From DATLAN01 sp035527455 (GTDB lineage Bacteria > Planctomycetota > Planctomycetia > Pirellulales > Thermoguttaceae): a stretch of DNA of 11,684 nt. Below, one piece after another: positions 7,310 through 11,684 of the stretch. Every line of letters begins with the position of its first letter. Positions within the stretch are counted from its first letter, which is position 1. Location: positions 1-11,684 of the forward strand of contig DATLAN010000402.1 in NCBI GenBank assembly GCA_035527455.1, given 5' to 3'. A program made the position numbers and the translations under genes. The notes under the pieces were generated by a model, which was given only the letters and a program-made list of their open reading frames with translations, was not told the DNA's origin and ran no database searches.

Positions 7310-7366
7310 ATAGTAGCCGTCTCGCTCCGCGAGACGTGGCTCCATCTCGCGGAGCGAGATGGCTAC
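7310..7366. repeat. Complete REP-like inverted doublet (locus B)
   Basis: Two hairpins face each other. The plus-strand unit at 7313-7336 is GTAGC followed by an 8-bp stem, CGTCTCGC and GCGAGACG, with a TCC loop. The minus-strand unit at 7366-7343 is GTAGC followed by CATCTCGC and GCGAGATG with the same loop. They are separated by six bases. The second stem differs from the first by one G-C to A-T pair, changed on both sides. The doublet begins five bases after the oxidoreductase stop and ends about 30 bases before the GH10 start. The GTAG plus hairpin design, doubled and inverted, matches REP elements mobilised by RAYT transposases (REPIN-type). Confidence 0.9.
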
Positions 7367-7396
7367 ATTGACTCTCCCCCTGAAGTGAGACGAATC

Positions 7397-8740
7397 ATGT
7401 TCGAACAACGCGCGTATCTTCTGTCGTGGACGGCCCTCGTGGTCGTAATCTCGTTTGTCGCGTTCTCACCCGTGTTTGCCGCGGAGGTTTCCGAGGAAGA
7501 CCTCCTCGCGGGCGCCGAAGCGCGGATCGAGGAACACCGCCGGGCCGACGCCGTCGTGACGGTGGTCGATGCGGCCGGCAAACCGGTGCCCGGGGCGAAG
7601 GTCGCCGTCGAGCAGACCCGGCACGCCTTCCTCTTCGGCTGCAACCTCTACCGCTGGGGCAAGCTGCCGGACGAGCAGCTCGAAACGGCCTACCGCCGGC
7701 AGTTTTCCGAGCTGCTCAACTACGCCACGCTGGCGTTCTACTGGCCTTCCTATGAACGCACCCAAGGCGAGCCGGACCACGAGTACACGCAACGGGCCGC
7801 CCGATGGTGCCAAGAACAAGGCATCACCACCAAGGGCCACCCGCTGGCCTGGAACTACAGCGATCCGGCGTGGCTGCCCGACGATCCCGAGCAGATCCGC
7901 CGGCTGCAGATGGCGCGGATCGACGATTGCGTGTCGCGTTTCGCCGGGCTGATCGACCGCTGGGACGTGGTCAACGAGCCCACGCACTTCGACCGGCCGT
8001 CGTTTCTCCAAAAAGCGCCGAAGCACACGGCCATGTGGCAGAAGGTCGGCCAGATGGAGTTCACGCGCGAGTGTTTTGTCCACGCGCGGAAGGCCGGCCC
8101 GAAGGCCACGCTGTTGATCAACGACTATCGCACCGATCCGCCCTACGAGCGGGTAGTCGAGCAGTTGGTCGATGAGAACGGCCGGCGGATGTACGACGTG
8201 ATCGGCATCCAGAGCCACATGCACGGCGGCACGTGGACCAACCGCAAGATCTGGGACGTTTGCGAGCGCTTCTCGCGGTTCGGCGTGCCGCTGCACTTCA
8301 CCGAGACGACGATCCTCTCGGGCGAGCGCGGCTGGGAGCGGCCGCGGCCCTGGGATTCGACGCCCGACGGGGAAGCCTATCAAGCCCGGGAGGCGGTCCG
8401 CTTCTACACCATGCTCTTTTCCCATCCGGCCGTGGAGGCGATCACGTGGTGGGACTTCAGCGACAACGGCGCCTGGCAAGGCGCCCCGGCCGGGTTCCTG
8501 CGCAGCGACATGACGCCGAAGCCGATGTACGACGAACTGAAGAAACTGATCAAGGGCACGTGGTGGACGACCGCCGAGTTGCGGACCGGCGACGACGGAT
8601 CGGCCCGGCTGCGAGGGTTCCTCGGCGACTACCAGGTCACGGTGAGCGTTGCCGGAAAACCGGCCGTGGTCGAGAAGTTCACCCTCGGCAAGTCGCAGCA
8701 GAACCGCTGGACGGTGCGAATGGGGTCTGAGCTTGAATAG
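7397..8740 (+). CDS. Exported GH10 glycoside hydrolase (endo-xylanase family)
   Basis: The 447-residue protein has a signal peptide at about residues 1-29 (cut near FAA), a short beta-sandwich at about 48-80 (VVTVVDAAGKPVPGAKVAV), a GH10 barrel at about 80-390, and a small C-terminal beta domain at about 395-447. GH10 signatures are DVVNEP with the acid/base E194, and HFTETT with the nucleophile E303. INDY, GIQSHMHGG and WWDFSD also match. GH10 enzymes cut beta-1,4-xylan internally. The GHPLAWNYSDPAW segment has Asn153 where xylanases normally carry His in the subsite that holds the sugar, so substrate range may be altered. I chose the ATG at 7397 (AAGTGAG seven bases upstream) over a GTG at 7385. 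It follows the oxidoreductase gene and a REP-like doublet. A remnant of a similar C-terminal domain lies at 9323-9493. Confidence 0.9.
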   Translation: MFEQRAYLLSWTALVVVISFVAFSPVFAAEVSEEDLLAGAEARIEEHRRADAVVTVVDAAGKPVPGAKVAVEQTRHAFLFGCNLYRWGKLPDEQLETAYRRQFSELLNYATLAFYWPSYERTQGEPDHEYTQRAARWCQEQGITTKGHPLAWNYSDPAWLPDDPEQIRRLQMARIDDCVSRFAGLIDRWDVVNEPTHFDRPSFLQKAPKHTAMWQKVGQMEFTRECFVHARKAGPKATLLINDYRTDPPYERVVEQLVDENGRRMYDVIGIQSHMHGGTWTNRKIWDVCERFSRFGVPLHFTETTILSGERGWERPRPWDSTPDGEAYQAREAVRFYTMLFSHPAVEAITWWDFSDNGAWQGAPAGFLRSDMTPKPMYDELKKLIKGTWWTTAELRTGDDGSARLRGFLGDYQVTVSVAGKPAVVEKFTLGKSQQNRWTVRMGSELE

Positions 8741-8789
8741 CGAATAGGCCCCCTACAACCGATCGGCCCCGAGATGATGTGTAGGGTAC

Positions 8790-9254
8790 ATGAAGACGAT
8801 AACGGCTGCTTACGATGACTTCTGTGAGGAACGTTTTCCCTTGCCTTCGAAAGGTCAAGTCGACGATCTCGAGAAACGGCTTGGCGTGTCATTGCCAGAC
8901 GATTTTCGTCGGTTCCTCCTTGAATTCAATGGCGGATTGTTCACAGAGCCTGAAATTGTCCCGCCGATGGAGGAATGCCCTTTGGATCGTCTTGCCTTCA
9001 TGTCGGGCATAGGAGCGACACACTCTGTGGCGGAACTTGCATCAGAAGCAGACCTCGCGTTGTTCGACGACAACGACCCGCCACAGATTCTGCCGATCGG
9101 CTATACGCTGATGGGAAACCTCATCTTCTTGGTTACACACCCGGAGGACCGTGGTTGCATTGCACTAAAGAAAGCGTTCTCCGATGAAGTGTACCCGCTC
9201 GCCGAGGGTATCGAGGAGTTCTTTGGATTGCTCAGGGAACCGTCGAACGAGTAG
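8790..9254 (+). CDS. SMI1/KNR4 (SUKH) family protein
   Basis: The 154-residue protein has the SUKH-family N-terminal pattern: an acidic helix, then LEKRLGVSLPDDFRRFLLEF at about 28-47, the signature LP-x-D/E-[FY] turn followed by NGG. Later blocks resemble the domain core (ILPIGYTLMGNLIFLV) and a C-terminal EGIEEFFGLL helix. SUKH proteins include many immunity proteins that neutralise polymorphic or contact-dependent toxins, and others with unknown roles. No toxin gene lies next to this one, so its job cannot be inferred from context. The ribosome site is poor: AGGGT lies only two bases before the ATG. CCCTAC at 8751-8756 could pair with GTAGGG at 8781-8786 and mask it. Codon use is visibly more AT-rich than in its neighbours, and it sits between a GH10 gene and a GH10 remnant, which suggests transfer by insertion. 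Confidence 0.8.
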   Translation: MKTITAAYDDFCEERFPLPSKGQVDDLEKRLGVSLPDDFRRFLLEFNGGLFTEPEIVPPMEECPLDRLAFMSGIGATHSVAELASEADLALFDDNDPPQILPIGYTLMGNLIFLVTHPEDRGCIALKKAFSDEVYPLAEGIEEFFGLLREPSNE

Positions 9255-9322
9255 CCACGACAGCGGGCTGGCCGGCATCGGGGTGCTCGCCGTCTGCGGG
9301 GTCGAGCGCACTTTGTCTTTAG

Positions 9323-9493
9323 CCGCGGGTGAAAACAGACGCCAACGTCGAGGCCGATCGCACCGGCAAGGCCGGCTTCCGCGGGTTCATGGGTGATTAC
9401 CGGATCACGGTTGCCGCCGGGGGAAAGAAGACGGCCAGAGAATTCACGCTTACCAACGACGGGGAAAACGTCTGGACAGTGAAGCTGGACTGA
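9323..9493 (+). pseudogene. Remnant of a second GH10 C-terminal domain
   Basis: An open frame of 56 codons, with an in-frame stop (TAG) just before it at 9320-9322 and its own TGA at 9491-9493, has no start codon of its own that makes sense. It includes the stretch FRGFMGDYRITV and ends in VWTVKLD. Over 36 aligned residues from RGF onwards, 17 are identical to the C-terminus of the intact GH10 protein upstream (RGFLGDYQVTV ... RWTVRM). It is therefore the tail of a second, otherwise lost GH10 gene or of a duplicated copy. The SUKH gene and about 70 bases of unassigned DNA lie between the two GH10 tails. It ends next to the 37-bp repeat at the truncated end of the RAYT remnant. Confidence 0.8.
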
Positions 9494-9494
9494 A

Positions 9495-9531
9495 AGCGGG
9501 CAGCACCGCCGATTTTGCGGAACAAGCGGCC
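9495..9531. repeat. 37-bp interspersed repeat, copy 1
   Basis: This copy matches 11513-11549 at 35 of 37 positions. The shared core, AGCACCGCCGATTTTGCGG, contains a small hairpin (CCGC and GCGG around seven bases). The copy starts just after the stop of the GH10 remnant and overlaps the truncated end of the RAYT frame by about six bases (9526-9531). It therefore marks the junction between two broken genes. Only this half of the inverted pair seen at 11522-11583 is present. Confidence 0.85.
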
Positions 9532-9831
9532 TTGCCAGAGATGGCCGCGCCAGCCCTCGCGAAAATTGACCCGTCGCGTGTAACGCCGGTGGGCCTCGCC
9601 GATGGCCCGAGCCAGGGTGTCGGCCGACTTGGGGACCACGATCAAGTGCACGTGGTTGGGCATCAGGCAATAGGCCCGGACCTGGACCTTGTGCTGAGGA
9701 CACCACTCGGCCATCAGGTCCAGATAGGCCCGGTAGTCGTCGTCGCCAAAGAACGTCTGCTGCCGGCGGTTCCCCCGCTGGATCACATGGTGGGGCATGC
9801 CCGGAACAACTACTCTTGCCAATCGAGCCAT
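9526..9831 (-). pseudogene. Truncated REP-associated tyrosine transposase (RAYT)
   Basis: From the ATG at 9831 the frame reads as a planctomycete Y1-type transposase for 102 codons: RVVVPGMPHHVIQRGNRRQ at the start, then the HUH metal site as NHVHLIVVP at about residues 59-67, and GEAHRRYTRRVNF at about 78-90. The match stops at WRGHLWQGR (94-102). The frame then runs on to 9397 through the 37-bp repeat and unrelated antisense DNA. Normal relatives continue for another 50-130 residues and include the catalytic tyrosine in an ARYIELNPV-like block. That block is missing here, so this copy should be inactive. RAYTs are single-copy domesticated relatives of IS200/IS605 transposases that move short GTAG-headed hairpins. 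Such hairpins occur at 3568-3625 and 7310-7366. Its own ribosome site is weak. Confidence 0.88.
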
Positions 9832-9900
9832 CTGGTTAACCTAGCAGAATCGTTTCCGGGAGTCGATAATTATGTATAGCGTTTCCGGAACTCATCCTCG

Positions 9901-11139
9901 CTAACAAGAAGGATAGCGAAGCGGCCGACAGCGGCCTTCCGGCTTGCCGGTAGAGTCCTCGAACGAAATGACTTTTTCGCTAATCAACCTCCCAGTCTCA
10001 GCATCATACTCGTACACCCTGAATTGGTCCGTCAATTGAACGACGCGGCTGCCATCCGAGGAAAACACGAACCAGCTCCGCGCCTCGTTATCCTCAACGT
10101 CTGCCGCGCGCGGGCCAACCCGCCGCGACCGACCGCTGTCTTTCCAATCCCAAACGATCGCTTCCGTGCCAGCCACGGGAACAAGCAGCTTGTCCCCGCC
10201 TCTGCTGAATGCGCAGTAGTACGGCAAGTCCTCAAATGTAGTTGCGTCCAGCGTTGCGAGCAGTCGACCATTCCTCGCATCTCGTACTGCGGGCTTGCCC
10301 TTGACATCTTGCACCATCGCCAACGCCTTGCCGTCGGGACTGAACGCGGACACGTCCAAAAAACAAGTCTTAGAAGTCACTCGCCACAACACCTTGGAGC
10401 GGATTGCATCCCAGACGATAACCTCCGTGCCGCTGAGTCCCGGTATCAATCCAGTGAATGCGACTAGTCCGCTGGAATGGCACGGTCCCGTGCAGACGCC
10501 AACCTCGCCCGCAAGATGCTTCCACACCTTCCTGTAGTCCGGCGCCTTCCACCTTGCAATCTCCCGTCCTGAGCCAAGATCGAGCACGATGTTCACATTC
10601 TCCAGCGGAAAACCCGCATCGCTCAATGGCTCCGGGAACACTCCCACCGTTTTTCCACCGGCCCGGCAGTACGGCGGCCACGGTCCTGTCGAAGAAAACT
10701 CCTTGACGATCTCGCTCGACTTCCGATCGACAACGAACCACTCCTGTCCAACGCCCACCGCCAGCCGGCCCCCTTCGATCGGAATGAAGCTGGCGTCCTT
10801 TGGCGCGATTGTGAGCGTTTCACACGCATGAACGAGCTTTGGCGAAAAGGGGAACCGCGACGAAGCGGATCCCTGATCGGCGTCCCAGATCAGTACCTCG
10901 TCATTGGAAAGCAGAAGAACAAAACTGTGGGAAAGACAATCGGCGCGCGCGTACACGCTCGATCTTTTCGGCGCCTGGGCGGACGCTGCCCCTGCGTTGA
11001 AGAATCCCGCGGCGCAGAGAATGGCTACAATAGGCATCGCTGAGGCGAGGCCGTATGGCCTACACGTAGCAAAAGTTGCAGGCTGCCTGATTCGCCCGTG
11101 CGCTGACTGAAGCCACGGCATCATTCCTTCTCGCAACAT
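9901..11139 (-). CDS. Exported WD40-like beta-propeller protein
   Basis: The 412-residue protein has a late signal peptide: a charged leader to about residue 30, a hydrophobic stretch at 31-54, and a likely cut after ASA (54). The mature part has WD40-type blades, seen in EVLIWDAD (about 80-87), TEVIVWDA, VSAFSPDGKALAMV, AVRDARNGRLLATLD, TEAIVWDWKDSG and VFSSDGSRVVQLTD. WD40 propellers bind proteins rather than catalyse, and here the protein would act in the periplasm or at the surface. The ATG at 11139 has AAAGGA eight bases upstream. An ATG pair near 11124 lacks good spacing. Codon use is less GC-biased than in the GH10 and oxidoreductase genes. It stands alone, upstream of the RAYT remnant on the same strand, and no partner is evident. 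A PQQ-type propeller is a less likely alternative. Confidence 0.75.
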   Translation of the reverse strand: MLREGMMPWLQSAHGRIRQPATFATCRPYGLASAMPIVAILCAAGFFNAGAASAQAPKRSSVYARADCLSHSFVLLLSNDEVLIWDADQGSASSRFPFSPKLVHACETLTIAPKDASFIPIEGGRLAVGVGQEWFVVDRKSSEIVKEFSSTGPWPPYCRAGGKTVGVFPEPLSDAGFPLENVNIVLDLGSGREIARWKAPDYRKVWKHLAGEVGVCTGPCHSSGLVAFTGLIPGLSGTEVIVWDAIRSKVLWRVTSKTCFLDVSAFSPDGKALAMVQDVKGKPAVRDARNGRLLATLDATTFEDLPYYCAFSRGGDKLLVPVAGTEAIVWDWKDSGRSRRVGPRAADVEDNEARSWFVFSSDGSRVVQLTDQFRVYEYDAETGRLISEKVISFEDSTGKPEGRCRPLRYPSC

Positions 11140-11189
11140 CGTTCGGTTCCTTTATCTGTTGCTCGGCATTCAAGAGAGCGTTGTGCGCC

Positions 11190-11675
11190 TCATGAAATTC
11201 TTGCGCACTTTCGGGGTTTCATTGGTAGAGTAAGCGACCTCCAGTTTGTGGATAGGATGCCAAGCTCGACGAGAGCCTGGCGGACGACACGACGTTCGAT
11301 GGCGGCCAACTCGGCCTGGGTTAGGGGATCTTGTGATTCGGGATTCATGGCTTCCTTCATTGGACTTCGGAAGGTGTCGAGGGTCAAGAGGAAGTTCTCT
11401 CGTTCGGCGGCGTGGATGGGGGAGCGAGATTTCCAGATTTCCAGGGCCGTAGGCCGGCCGGGTTGGCCGGAGAGTTCGTTGGCATGACGTCGGCCGGCCT
11501 CGGCGTCGTCGGAGCGGGTAGCACCGCCGATTTTGCGGAACAAGCGGTCCATGCCGCTGGACGTTTTCGCAAAATCGTCGGTGTGGCGCAGCCACGGGAG
11601 GTTGACGCGGCCTCGATGCCTCTTGTGGCTGCGCCACCCCGACAATTCTCCGAACACGTCTCGCGAAGTGGACAA
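11190..11675 (-). CDS. Uncertain open frame, possibly a decayed gene
   Basis: I do not recognise this frame (161 codons). Its first third runs through two nested inverted repeats and includes the repeat-encoded LFRKIGGATR, so it is probably not protein-coding there. From about 11515 down to about 11260 the third codon positions are strongly G/C, as expected of a real gene here. That part reads as a helical, charged segment (ALEIWKSRSPIHAAERENF, then DPLTQAELAAIERRVVRQA). After about 11260 the codon pattern breaks down. An inner ATG at 11348 has AAGGA four bases upstream and would give 52 residues. It could be a small real protein or a remnant. No signal peptide or membrane segment is visible. 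Confidence 0.3.
   Translation of the reverse strand: MSTSRDVFGELSGWRSHKRHRGRVNLPWLRHTDDFAKTSSGMDRLFRKIGGATRSDDAEAGRRHANELSGQPGRPTALEIWKSRSPIHAAERENFLLTLDTFRSPMKEAMNPESQDPLTQAELAAIERRVVRQALVELGILSTNWRSLTLPMKPRKCARIS
11513..11549. repeat. 37-bp interspersed repeat, copy 2
   Basis: This copy is identical to 9495-9531 except at two positions (T for C at 11519 and 11548). The first of those makes a GTAGC start like that of the REP-like units, whereas copy 1 has GCAGC. It forms the left half of the longer inverted repeat at 11522-11583. It lies in the uncertain minus-strand frame. Confidence 0.85.
11522..11583. repeat. Long nested inverted repeat
   Basis: The arm at 11522-11537 (CACCGCCGATTTTGCG) is the reverse complement of 11568-11583 at 15 of 16 positions. 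The loop region holds a further perfect 5-bp stem, AGCGG at 11543-11547 with CCGCT at 11554-11558. The whole can fold into a cruciform or a long hairpin of 62 bases. Its left arm is the 37-bp repeat core and its right arm is a diverged inverted copy of the same element, giving a doublet architecture like locus B. Confidence 0.85.
11583..11637. repeat. Inverted repeat of a self-palindromic 13-mer
   Basis: GTGGCGCAGCCAC at 11583-11595 and GTGGCTGCGCCAC at 11625-11637 are perfect reverse complements. Pairing can continue inward, allowing G-U pairs, to roughly 20 bp. Each arm is also a small hairpin on its own, GTGGC and GCCAC around three bases. This is a third palindrome family in the window, joined to the previous one at a single shared base. 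Confidence 0.85.
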
Positions 11676-11684
11676 CCGATTCCG

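Noticed and set aside
8751..8786. CCCTAC and GTAGGG pairing that could mask the SUKH ribosome site
   Set aside because: A 6-bp stem with a 24-base loop is easily found by chance, so I mention it only in the gene entry and do not call a regulatory element.
9397..9525. C-terminal continuation of the RAYT frame
   Set aside because: It is translated from the 37-bp repeat and the antisense of the GH10 remnant, and has no transposase similarity.
9851..9888. Direct repeat CGTTTCCGG at 9851-9859 and 9880-9888
   Set aside because: Nine bases repeated once, in the gap upstream of the RAYT remnant. This is too little to call an operator or target-site duplication.

Overview
The window looks like a chromosomal segment of a GC-rich member of the Planctomycetota (Pirellulales-like). 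This rests on a secreted PQQ-type beta-propeller carrying the WPQWRGPNRDG start typical of that phylum, a Tat-exported Gfo/Idh/MocA oxidoreductase, a planctomycete-style GH10 protein with a short N-terminal beta-sandwich, a HEAT-repeat protein, loose gene spacing, and many interspersed palindromic repeats. No lineage search was possible, so this is a judgement from protein style.

Layout. Bases 1-65 are a 14-bp tandem repeat. Bases 172-2173 hold two housekeeping genes in divergent orientation: an N-acetylglutamate synthase-like protein (minus) and the transcript cleavage factor GreA (plus). Bases 2273-4766 carry two exported proteins on the minus strand: a three-repeat beta-rich protein of unknown function and, downstream of it, the PQQ-type propeller. 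From a divergent intergenic region at 4767-4980, a plus-strand run begins: HEAT-repeat protein, Gfo/Idh/MocA oxidoreductase, GH10 glycoside hydrolase, then a lower-GC SUKH (SMI1/KNR4) gene. The oxidoreductase and GH10 protein suggest exported carbohydrate turnover. The SUKH gene looks like an insertion.

Bases 9255-9831 are a gene graveyard. They hold a 56-codon remnant of a second GH10 C-terminal domain and a truncated REP-associated tyrosine transposase (RAYT), joined by a 37-bp repeat that recurs at 11513-11549. Bases 9901-11139 encode an exported WD40-like propeller (minus). The right end (11190-11684) has an uncertain reading frame and a dense nest of inverted repeats.

The most interesting signal is the palindromic repeat system. 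Two intergenic loci (3568-3625 and 7310-7366) carry the same hairpin unit, each preceded by GTAG, arranged as inverted doublets. The stems differ between copies only by paired, compensatory changes. A 5' GTAG plus a hairpin is the known signature of REP elements mobilised by RAYTs, and a RAYT remnant lies in the same window. Two further palindrome families occur at 9495-9531/11513-11583 and 11583-11637. I see no tRNA, rRNA, CRISPR array or complete insertion sequence.
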